In this document: piece after piece, positions 1 through 6,483 of the stretch
How the letters are laid out: each line of letters begins with the position of its first letter
Numbering within the stretch: position 1 is the stretch's first letter
Assembly: GCA_021782205.1 (NCBI GenBank)
Contig: JAJXVH010000004.1
Coordinates: 35,226 to 99,225, forward strand
Origin: a bacterium
GTDB taxonomy: Bacteria > Elusimicrobiota > Elusimicrobia > UBA1565 > UBA9628
Reading direction: 5' to 3'
DNA length: 64,000 bases
Notes under the pieces: generated by a model
The model's input: the letters and a program-made list of their open reading frames with translations, nothing else
The model's database searches: none
Told to the model about the DNA's origin: nothing
Position numbers and translations under genes: made by a program

Positions 1-27
1 AGTTGAGGCCCGCATCGGTTCGGCTTC

Positions 28-56
28 TTGCCAAAGATGGCCGTGGCCGCTAGAAT
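28..56 (+). promoter_or_regulatory. Promoter of the alcohol dehydrogenase gene
   Basis: TTGCCA at 28-33 and TAGAAT at 51-56 are separated by exactly 17 nt, a good housekeeping-sigma promoter. Transcription would start near 63, leaving a leader of about 35 nt that carries a clear GGAGG ribosome site just before the ATG at 99. Confidence 0.6.
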
Positions 57-98
57 GGGCGGACGGCGAGTCGCCGCGATTCGACGGACGGAGGGTTC

Positions 99-1112
99 AT
101 GGCCAAGATGAAATCGGTTCAGGTCGCGAAGGCGGGCGGAGCGTTCGAAATCGCGGCGCGCGACGTTCCGGAGCCCGGCACCGGAGAAGTCCGCGTCAAG
201 GTCGAGGCCTGCGGGCTTTGCCACGGAGACTCGCTTGTTAAGGACGGCCACTGGCCGGGTATTCAATACCCGCGAACACTCGGGCACGAAATCGCGGGCA
301 CGGTCGACGCGATCGGCGCGGGACCGACCATCTGGAAGAAAGCCCAGCGCGTCGGCCTGGGCTGGGCGGGGGGGCATTGCGGCCTCTGCGCGGCTTGCCG
401 GCGCGGAGCTTTTATGGCGTGCCGGGACGCACGGATCACCGGCATCCATTTCGACGGAGGCTACGGAGAATACGTGATCGCCGCCGGCGTGGCGCTGGCG
501 GCGCTGCCGGATGAGATTTCTTTTGCCGAGGCGGCACCCATCCTTTGCGCGGGCGTCACCACCTTCAACGCCCTGCGCCACACGTCCGCGCGGGCCGGGG
601 ACCTGGTGGCCGTGCAGGGCATCGGCGGACTGGGGCACATGGGCGTCCAGTTCGCCCGCAAAATGGGCTTTAAAACCGTGGCGATTTCGAGAGGTGCGGA
701 CAAGGAGGCTTTGGCCCGGGAGCTGGGAGCCCACGTCTACCTGGACGATTCAAAAGGAACGGCGGCGGCGGAACTGCAGAAAATGGGCGGCGCCCGGGTC
801 ATCCTGGCCACCGCGCCGCACAGCCCGTCGATTTCCGCGTTGGTCGACGGACTGGGCCTGGACGGGGAATTGATGGTCGTTAGCGGCGCGCCGACGCCCA
901 TGCAGGTCAGCCCGCTTCAATTGATCCCAGGACGGCGCACGATCCGCGGTTGGGCGTCGGGTACGGCGGCCGATAGCGAGGACGCGCTGAACTTCTGCGC
1001 GCTGACGGGCATCCGCCCGCGGGTGGAGGCTTTCCCGCGCGAGCAGGCCGCGCGCGCCTACGAGCGCATGATGTCCAACAATGCGAGATTCCGCGCCGTA
1101 CTCGTTGGGTAA
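99..1112 (+). CDS. Zinc-dependent alcohol dehydrogenase (MDR superfamily)
   Basis: Oxidises an alcohol or reduces an aldehyde with NAD(P)(H) in the cytoplasm. The 337-residue length is normal for AdhP/AdhA-type enzymes. Visible are the catalytic-zinc motif with Cys41 and the GHE motif at 62-64, four structural-zinc cysteines at about 94, 97, 100 and 108, and a Rossmann motif GIGGLGHMG near 175. The start follows a GGAGG site and a good promoter. The gene stands alone, with a decayed gene in the opposite direction downstream. The substrate cannot be told from sequence; a cinnamyl-alcohol-type or general primary alcohol dehydrogenase is equally possible. Confidence 0.9.
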   Translation: MAKMKSVQVAKAGGAFEIAARDVPEPGTGEVRVKVEACGLCHGDSLVKDGHWPGIQYPRTLGHEIAGTVDAIGAGPTIWKKAQRVGLGWAGGHCGLCAACRRGAFMACRDARITGIHFDGGYGEYVIAAGVALAALPDEISFAEAAPILCAGVTTFNALRHTSARAGDLVAVQGIGGLGHMGVQFARKMGFKTVAISRGADKEALARELGAHVYLDDSKGTAAAELQKMGGARVILATAPHSPSISALVDGLGLDGELMVVSGAPTPMQVSPLQLIPGRRTIRGWASGTAADSEDALNFCALTGIRPRVEAFPREQAARAYERMMSNNARFRAVLVG

Positions 1113-1148
1113 TTTTTTAGTCCGGCGGCTTGGAGGACGGGGCGCGCG

Positions 1149-1440
1149 TTAATTTGGAGCGGACTGGGCCAGCGCGAGAAGTTCGCTCACCGACCTCTGG
1201 TCGTAGGCGTGCTTTCCGTAACGGCAGGCGACGACGTCGCCGCGGACGGATATTAGGAAGTCCGCGGGAGCCGGCCAGGGCTCCCCGGACGATCGCGGGC
1301 CAGGCCCGGGGATCGAGTAGCGCCCGCAGGGAGTATTCGACGCCGAGGCGGCGATAGAGCTTTTTTCTGGATCGCCGACGACGTCGAGTGGTTCCCGGAT
1401 CAGGGATCGCGACGGGCGCGCCGTGTATATCGAACAGCTG
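1149..1440 (-). pseudogene. Decayed peroxiredoxin-like (AhpC/TSA) gene remnant
   Basis: The last third in one frame reads PAPADFLISVRGDVVACRYG followed by HAYDQRSVSELLAL, matching the C-terminal end of peroxiredoxin-like AhpC/TSA proteins. Just upstream the frame makes no sense, but after a run of six A (near 1363-1368) the next frame gives LYRRLGVEYSLRALLDPRAW, the expected preceding segment. At about 1270-1285 the match returns to the first frame. There are therefore two frame disruptions, and I find no N-terminal half with the peroxidatic cysteine before the tRNA. I read this as a degraded gene. A homopolymer sequencing error could explain the first shift but not the missing N-terminus. 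Confidence 0.6.
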
Positions 1441-1508
1441 TTATAGGCTCCGGGAAAAGCAAAAAGCCGCTCTCTCGACTGAGAAGCGGCTCTTACTAGG
1501 ACGAAAGC

Positions 1509-1586
1509 TGGCGGGGCCAACGGGATTCGAACCCGTGATCTCCGCCTTGACAGGGCGGCGTGTTAGGCCAGCTACACCATGACCCC
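1509..1586 (-). tRNA. tRNA-Asp (GTC), CCA end encoded
   Basis: Read on the minus strand, a 7-bp acceptor stem (GGGGTCA with TGGCCCC), a D-arm stem GTGT/ACAC, an anticodon stem CGCCG/CGGCG with loop CTGTCAA, and a T arm ACGGG-TTCGAAT-CCCGT fold into a standard cloverleaf. The anticodon is GTC, so it decodes GAC/GAU. The discriminator is G, and CCA follows directly at 1511-1509, so the 3' end is encoded in the DNA. It lies downstream of the cold-shock gene but beyond that gene's terminator. Confidence 0.95.
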
Positions 1587-1642
1587 AGCGGCGTCAGTAT
1601 ATCACATTCGCCGCGACTCGCCAAACGGCGCGCGTCCGGCGT

Positions 1643-1682
1643 AAAAAAGAACCCCCGTCGCCGCGGGAGCGGCGACGGGGGC
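1643..1682 (-). terminator. Intrinsic terminator of the cold-shock gene
   Basis: On the minus strand a GC-rich stem of 13 bp (CCCCCGTCGCCGC with its complement, loop TCCC) is followed by TTCTTTTTT. It lies about 20 nt after the cold-shock stop codon and before tRNA-Asp. It is the only textbook intrinsic terminator I see in the window. Confidence 0.9.
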
Positions 1683-1703
1683 GCTTCAGTTGTTCGTGAG
1701 CTG

Positions 1704-1907
1704 TTAAAGCTTGCGAACGTTCGAGGCCCGCGGTCCCTTGTCGGACTGCTGCACGTCGAACTCGACGGCCTGGTTCTCCGCCAGGGTCTTGAAGCCTTCG
1801 CCCATGATCGACGTATGATGGACGAACAGGTCCTTGGAGCCGTCGTCCGGCGTGATGAACCCGAAGCCCTTCTGGTCGTTGAACCACTTCACTTTGCCCG
1901 TAGCCAT
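1704..1907 (-). CDS. csp: Cold-shock protein (CspA family)
   Basis: A 67-residue single-domain cold-shock protein that binds single-stranded RNA/DNA and acts as an RNA chaperone. It shows RNP1 (KGFGFI, about residues 13-18) and RNP2 (LFVHH, about 27-31). The ATG at 1907 is preceded by AGAGGA. An upstream in-frame extension to 2018 is rejected because the family starts with MxxGxVKWF. It has its own TATAAT promoter, a structured leader of about 75 nt and a strong terminator, so it is a single-gene unit. Homologues are often cold- or growth-phase-regulated through such leaders, but this paralogue's role cannot be told from sequence. Confidence 0.95.
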   Translation of the reverse strand: MATGKVKWFNDQKGFGFITPDDGSKDLFVHHTSIMGEGFKTLAENQAVEFDVQQSDKGPRASNVRKL

Positions 1908-1991
1908 GTCGTTGTAAGTCCTCTTTTGGTGCGTCTTGCTCACGTACGTCTGTGTAGCGGGAGGCGTTCCCGCCTCCGTGGCACTATTATA
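1908..1991 (-). promoter_or_regulatory. Promoter box and structured 5' leader of the cold-shock gene
   Basis: A perfect TATAAT lies at 1991-1986 on the minus strand. No good -35 sits at 17 nt; the nearest candidate, TTGGCA at 2018-2013, is 21 nt away. The expected RNA begins close to a 7-bp hairpin, GGAGGCG-GGAA-CGCCTCC (1977-1960), with a GNRA tetraloop, then runs about 50 nt to the AGAGGA ribosome site. The hairpin could stabilise the 5' end or take part in cold-responsive folding; that role is inference. Confidence 0.6.
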
Positions 1992-2042
1992 GCACGCGCG
2001 GCGCGGCACGCGTGCCAAAAATGGCCGGCGCGGCCCGGGCCG

Positions 2043-2777
2043 TCAGGCGGAGGGCCGCGCCCAGGCCTCGGCGGCGGCCAGCTTCTCGGGCGTGCCGATG
2101 TCGTGCCAGGCGTGGGGGGCGGAGAGCCGGCCGCGGATGTCGGCTCCCGCGGCGGCCAGGCGCAGGTAGGTCTTCGTGATGGAGAACGCCCCGGATTCGG
2201 AGATGAGGTCCAGGAACGGGGGGGAGATCACGTGGACGCCCTCGAACGGCAGGCGCCGCGCGCCGGTGACCGCGCCTTTGGCCCAGGTCGTCCGCCCGGA
2301 AGAGCGATCCTCGTGGCCGACCAGGCGGTCCTTGGCGTCGAACAGGTAGGCGCGGGAGCTGTCGCGCTCGCCCACGGCGAGGGTGGCCAGGGCGCCGCTC
2401 TCCAGGTGGGCGGCGTAGAGCGCGCGCAGGTCCAGGTCGGTCAGGATGTCGGCGTTGTGGACGAAGAAGGGCTGCCGCCCGCGCAGGAGCAGAGACGCCT
2501 TCTTGAGGCCGCCGCCGGTGTCCAGCAGGGCGTCGTCCTCGCGCGAGACCGCGATGGGCACGCCGCGCCGCCGCGACAGGTCGGCGCAGAACTCGGCCAC
2601 GCGCGCGGCGAAATGGTGCGCGTTGACCACGAAGGAGTCCGCGCCGGCGTCCTGCAGGCGGACCAGCACGCGTTCGAGCATGGGCACGCCCGCCACGGCG
2701 ATCAGGGCCTTCGGCGTGGCGGCGGTCAGCGGCCCCAGGCGCGAGCCCACGCCGGCGGCCAGGATCAAGGCTTTCAT
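2043..2777 (-). CDS. murU: Sugar-phosphate nucleotidyltransferase, MurU-like (N-acetylmuramate 1-phosphate uridylyltransferase)
   Basis: A 244-residue nucleotidyltransferase that starts with the NTP-binding signature LAAGVGSRLGPLT and a TPKAL lysine motif, with HNADILTDLD in the middle for metal binding. The short length without a C-terminal hexapeptide domain fits MurU, which makes UDP-MurNAc from MurNAc-1-P. The ATG overlaps the stop of the upstream AmgK-like kinase gene (ATGA), and that partner is the strongest argument for the assignment. Together the two would recycle cell-wall N-acetylmuramate directly to UDP-MurNAc, bypassing MurA. A mannose-1-P or glucose-1-P specificity cannot be excluded. 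Confidence 0.75.
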   Translation of the reverse strand: MKALILAAGVGSRLGPLTAATPKALIAVAGVPMLERVLVRLQDAGADSFVVNAHHFAARVAEFCADLSRRRGVPIAVSREDDALLDTGGGLKKASLLLRGRQPFFVHNADILTDLDLRALYAAHLESGALATLAVGERDSSRAYLFDAKDRLVGHEDRSSGRTTWAKGAVTGARRLPFEGVHVISPPFLDLISESGAFSITKTYLRLAAAGADIRGRLSAPHAWHDIGTPEKLAAAEAWARPSA

Positions 2778-4198
2778 TTTTCGGGCCAGCTCTTTTTTTC
2801 GCGGTGCGCGACGCTCACGGACACGCCCTGGTCGCGCAGGTGCTTGGCCAGGCGCTCCGCGCAGTACACGGAGCGGTGCTGGCCGCCGGTGCAGCCGAAG
2901 GCGACGAGCAGATGCGTGAAGTTGCGCCGCCCATAGTCCGCGACGGCCTGGTCGATCAGCGCGAAGGCCGAGCGCGTCCAGCGCTCCACGCTCTCTTCCC
3001 GGGAAAGGAAGGCGATGACGTCGGCGTCCAGGCCCGAGGAGCGCTTGAATTGGACGTGGCGTCCCGGGTTGGGCAGGCAGCGGCAGTCGAAGACGTAGCC
3101 GCCGCCGTGGCCCTTGTCGTCGCGCGGCATGCCGTGCTTGTAGGAAAAGCTCTGGATCTGCACCGTCAGCGTCAGCTTCGCCGCGCCGAACTGGCGCAGT
3201 TCCGAGGAGCCGATCAGGCGCTTGAAGACGGCCATGAGCTCCGGCGCTTCGACGGGTAGGTTGGACGTCAGCAGGAGGTGCTCGATGTTGCGGATGGCGT
3301 AGGGGATGCTTTGCAGAAACAGCGGTTTTTTTTCGTGGAAGCCGCGCAGGCCGTAGGCGCCCATGGCCTGCATGATGCGGATCAGCGCGAAGCCAGGGAA
3401 ATACTTCTTGAACTCGGCCTTGTCGACCGCGGCGTGCTTCGAGGCCTCCGCGATGTAGAAATCCAGAAGCTCGTCGCGCAGTTCGAAGGGGACGTCCGCC
3501 TTGGCGTCGTAGAGCAGGGAGGCGATGTCGTATTGCAGCGCGCCGCGCCGTCCGCCCTGATAGTCGATGAAGTACGGCCGCCCGTCCTTGAGCATCACGT
3601 TGCGCGATTGAAAGTCGCGGCACAGGAAGTAATCGCGGTCGGCGGCCAGCAGGTAATCGGCGAACACGGAGAAGTCCTGCTCCAGGCGCTCCTCGTGGAA
3701 GACGACGCGGCCGAGCGTCAGGAAGTAATACTTGAAGTAGTTGAGGTCCCACAGCATCGACTGGCGGTCGAAACTGCGGCGCGGGTAGCACCAGCGCTCG
3801 TCGATGCCGCGGCCCGCGACGATCTGGATTTTCGGCAACCAAGTGACGACGTCCCGGTAGGCCGCGACCACGTCCGGCGGAAAGCCCGCGGCCGTGCGCC
3901 GGCGTCCCAGGAATTGGAACAACGTCGTGTCGCCCAGGTCCTCCTCCAGGTAGGCGGTCCCGGACGCGTCCTCGGCGTAGATCTCGGGCACGGGGATGCC
4001 TTCGCGGCGGAAGTGCTTGGAGAACTCGATGAACGCGCGATTTTCCTTTATATCGTCGTTGAGCACGCCGATCGCGACCGCGTCGCCGCCGCTGAGGCGG
4101 TAGATGCGGCGGTTGGAGCCTTCCGCGCGCACGGGTGCGGAGCTATCGGGGGTGCGGCCGAAGCGCGCGCGAAACAGGGCCTGCAGCGGATCGGGCAT
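2774..4198 (-). CDS. AmgK-like amino-sugar kinase fused to a RapZ C-terminal domain
   Basis: 474 residues with two parts. Residues about 20-320 are an aminoglycoside-phosphotransferase fold kinase: a LEEDLGD segment, catalytic loop CRDFQSRNVM (Cys where many family members have His) and metal-binding IDYQGG. Residues about 340-470 match the C-terminal half of RapZ, with FKRSSGLD, LLVAFGCTGGQHRSV and a terminal HREKK. AmgK enzymes phosphorylate N-acetylmuramate or N-acetylglucosamine at C1, and the overlapping MurU gene supports that role. E. coli RapZ senses glucosamine-6-phosphate through this domain, so the fusion may link amino-sugar recycling to sensing; this is inference. A TAATAT box ends 6 nt before the ATG, so the mRNA may be leaderless. 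Confidence 0.8.
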   Translation of the reverse strand: MPDPLQALFRARFGRTPDSSAPVRAEGSNRRIYRLSGGDAVAIGVLNDDIKENRAFIEFSKHFRREGIPVPEIYAEDASGTAYLEEDLGDTTLFQFLGRRRTAAGFPPDVVAAYRDVVTWLPKIQIVAGRGIDERWCYPRRSFDRQSMLWDLNYFKYYFLTLGRVVFHEERLEQDFSVFADYLLAADRDYFLCRDFQSRNVMLKDGRPYFIDYQGGRRGALQYDIASLLYDAKADVPFELRDELLDFYIAEASKHAAVDKAEFKKYFPGFALIRIMQAMGAYGLRGFHEKKPLFLQSIPYAIRNIEHLLLTSNLPVEAPELMAVFKRLIGSSELRQFGAAKLTLTVQIQSFSYKHGMPRDDKGHGGGYVFDCRCLPNPGRHVQFKRSSGLDADVIAFLSREESVERWTRSAFALIDQAVADYGRRNFTHLLVAFGCTGGQHRSVYCAERLAKHLRDQGVSVSVAHREKKSWPEK

Positions 4199-4229
4199 GA
4201 GACGATATTAGCTAATCGGAGCGTTCTCG

Positions 4230-5501
4230 TCAGGCCGCCACGGCCGGAACCGTCGCGGCCGACGCGGCCGCCAGAGGCAGACGCAGCGTGAAGCGCGCGC
4301 CGCCGCCGGGCCGGTTCTCGGCCTCCAAATCCCCGCCCAGGCGGCGCGCGGCCTCGCGCGACAAATTCAGCCCCAGCCCGGTGCCGCCCGTCGTGGAGAA
4401 AGGCTGGAAGAGCCGCCCCAGCACCGCCAGCGGGATGCCGGGGCCGTCGTCCTCCACGGTCAGAGCCGCCAGAGACCGGCCGTTTTGTTCCTCGCGCCGA
4501 ACGCGGACATGGATGTTGCCCCCGTCCGTCATCGCCTTGGCCGCGTTGCCGAACAGATTGAGCAGGATGCGTTCCAGGTCCTGGGACGGCGCATCCGCGC
4601 AGAGATTTTCGGACGGCTCGCGCACGACCTCCACGTGGCGCGAGCGCAGGATCGGCTCGGCCAGCGAGGTCGCCGCCTCGATGACCGTCGCCAGTTGCTT
4701 CGGCGCGGCCGTCTCGCTGGCTTTCGACAGCAGCCCGGCGCAGAGGTCCGAGCAGAACGCGGCGGCCGACTCGATGCGTCCCAGATCCTTGGCCAGCGCC
4801 GGGTCGTCGACGCCTCGATCCAGGTGCAGGCGCGCGTAGGAGCGCACGACCATCAAAGGCGTGGCCAGGTCGTGCGCCGCGCGGGCCCAGACGGCGGAGA
4901 TCGAATGCAGGCCGCGCTCGCGTTCCCAGGCCGCGGCCGTCGCGCGCGAGGTTTCCTCCAGGCTCTCGATCTCCAGGCGCTGCAGGCGCACGCGATCCTC
5001 GGCCTCGCGCTCCGCGCGCGACAGCAGCCACAGCCCGCCGGCCGCGCAGGCGAGTATGCCTGTCTTCAGGGCCAGTTCGAAGGTGACGCCGGCGTTCCAG
5101 TGATCGAAGCGGGACACATACAGCGCCGCGTTGGACGCGCAGGCGCCGACGGCGGTCCAGGCCAAGGCGCGGCTGTCCAGCAGAATCGCCGCGGTGAATA
5201 GAGGCATCAGGTAGAGCACCCACAGCGTGGACTCGCTGCCGCCCGACCATTCCTGCACCGCCGCGATCGCGCCGAAACCGGCCAGCAAGGTCAGCGCGTG
5301 CAGCCAGGCCTGGCGCGGCGCCAGGCGTATCGACAGGCTGGCGGAGAGGCTTGACGCCAGCAGGGCGGCGAACGGATACAGCGCCTGCGGCAGCACCAGA
5401 TGGGGGTCGTCCTTGGCCAGGAACGCCAGACCGCACATCACGATCCACAGCGCGGCCTCGAAGCGTGCGGCGCGGTCGCGGCGATCCTGGTTTTCCATCA
5501 T
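4230..5501 (-). CDS. Membrane-bound sensor histidine kinase
   Basis: 423 residues. The N-terminal 165 residues form about five to six hydrophobic segments with no obvious extracytoplasmic domain, followed by a coiled linker. The dimerisation motif is AAHDLATPL (phospho-acceptor His about 218), then the ATP-binding N box NLFGNAAKAM, G1 DDGPGIP and G2 GTGLGLN. A GGGAG ribosome site precedes tandem ATGs. No response regulator is adjacent, so it is an orphan kinase and its signal is unknown. A promoter for the downstream kinase/murU pair overlaps its stop region. Confidence 0.9.
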   Translation of the reverse strand: MMENQDRRDRAARFEAALWIVMCGLAFLAKDDPHLVLPQALYPFAALLASSLSASLSIRLAPRQAWLHALTLLAGFGAIAAVQEWSGGSESTLWVLYLMPLFTAAILLDSRALAWTAVGACASNAALYVSRFDHWNAGVTFELALKTGILACAAGGLWLLSRAEREAEDRVRLQRLEIESLEETSRATAAAWERERGLHSISAVWARAAHDLATPLMVVRSYARLHLDRGVDDPALAKDLGRIESAAAFCSDLCAGLLSKASETAAPKQLATVIEAATSLAEPILRSRHVEVVREPSENLCADAPSQDLERILLNLFGNAAKAMTDGGNIHVRVRREEQNGRSLAALTVEDDGPGIPLAVLGRLFQPFSTTGGTGLGLNLSREAARRLGGDLEAENRPGGGARFTLRLPLAAASAATVPAVAA

Positions 5502-5657
5502 CGCGGTTCTCCCGGGCGGCCTCGCCCTGCGGTCAGTGTGCGCGCGCTCGCCGAAGCGTCGCCTAGCCGGCGCTGAAGAGGCGCTGAAGCGCTCGCTTGC
5601 GCGTCGCGGATGTCCTATGATGAAGCGCCTGCCGGGGGGAGGCGCGAGGAGATCGTG

Positions 5658-5681
5658 ATGAAAGACGAGGTCGCGGCGTGA
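5658..5681 (+). CDS. Seven-codon upstream mini-ORF coupled to the TauE/SafE gene
   Basis: ATG at 5658 has an ideal GAGGAG site 6 nt upstream, encodes MKDEVAA, and its TGA overlaps the GTG start of the permease gene as GTGA. The permease start has only a weaker GAGG of its own. The arrangement suggests ribosomes load on the mini-ORF and re-initiate at the GTG. It could be incidental, but a similar mini-ORF precedes zapA in this window. Confidence 0.35.
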   Translation: MKDEVAA

Positions 5682-6442
5682 GCGGCGGGCACGGCTACAT
5701 CGAGGCCCTGCTCGGGGTAGGGACCTTGGTGGGGTTCCTCTCCGGGCTTTTGGGCAAGGGCGGCAGCGCCGTCACCACGCCCATCCTGCAGGTTTTTCTC
5801 CACGTGCCGGACTACCTGGCGCTCGCCTCGCCCCTGCCCAGCGCGCTGCCGACCTTGCTGGCCGCGGCGTGGGCCTACCGCGGCCGCGGGCTGGTCGACG
5901 AGCGCGTGGTGAAATCGTGCGCGCTGTGGGGATTTCCGGCCACGATCGCCGGCTCCTTTTTGAGCGCGCGCGTCAGCGGCCCGGCGCTGATGGTGATGAG
6001 CGCCCTGCTGATCGCGGGCCTGGGCGTCTCCTTGGTCTTCGAGGGCGAGCCGCCGCAGGGAGGCGGCCCGCCGCCCACGGCTTGGAAGGTCGCCGCGATC
6101 GCGATTTTCGTCGGCGGCCTCTCCGGCCTGCTCGCCAATTCCGGCGGCGTGCTGTTCGGTCCGTTGTTCATCAGCGTCCTGCGCCTGCCCACGAAGACGG
6201 CGATCGCCTGCTCGATGATCGTCGCGGCGATTCTGGCCGTGCCCGGCCTGGCCGTGCACGTCTACTTGGGCCACGTGGACTGGACCATCGTCGTCGCGCT
6301 GTCGGTCGCGGCGATTCCTTCTTCCTATCTGGGCGCGCGGCTGGCCCTGCGCCTGCGCGACAAGACCTTGCTGCGCGTCTACGGCGCCCTGCTGTCGCTG
6401 TTCGGTCTCTATGACGTCTGGTTCAGCCTGCGCGGCCATTGA
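5678..6442 (+). CDS. TauE/SafE family membrane permease (DUF81)
   Basis: A 254-residue integral membrane protein with about eight hydrophobic segments and the two-fold repeat typical of the family: LSGLLGKGGSAVTTP in the first half and LSGLLANSGGVLFGP in the second. Family members export sulfite, sulfoacetate or related organosulfur anions, but no sulfur gene lies nearby, so the substrate is open. The GTG at 5678 places translation just before the first membrane segment and overlaps the upstream mini-ORF stop. Confidence 0.85.
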   Translation: MSGGHGYIEALLGVGTLVGFLSGLLGKGGSAVTTPILQVFLHVPDYLALASPLPSALPTLLAAAWAYRGRGLVDERVVKSCALWGFPATIAGSFLSARVSGPALMVMSALLIAGLGVSLVFEGEPPQGGGPPPTAWKVAAIAIFVGGLSGLLANSGGVLFGPLFISVLRLPTKTAIACSMIVAAILAVPGLAVHVYLGHVDWTIVVALSVAAIPSSYLGARLALRLRDKTLLRVYGALLSLFGLYDVWFSLRGH

Positions 6443-6483
6443 GCCGCGTCTTCGCGTTGTATACAATGCGTTCGGAGAAAAAA

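Noticed and set aside
1388..1582. Short plus-strand ORF ending in a GFEPVISALTGRRVRPATP-like peptide
   Set aside because: This peptide is the well-known artefact of translating a tRNA gene; it lies on the tRNA-Asp.
2043..3842. MurU frame extended upstream to 599 residues
   Set aside because: The extension is an Arg/Pro-rich shadow of the kinase gene; the conserved family start is at 2777 with an ATGA overlap.
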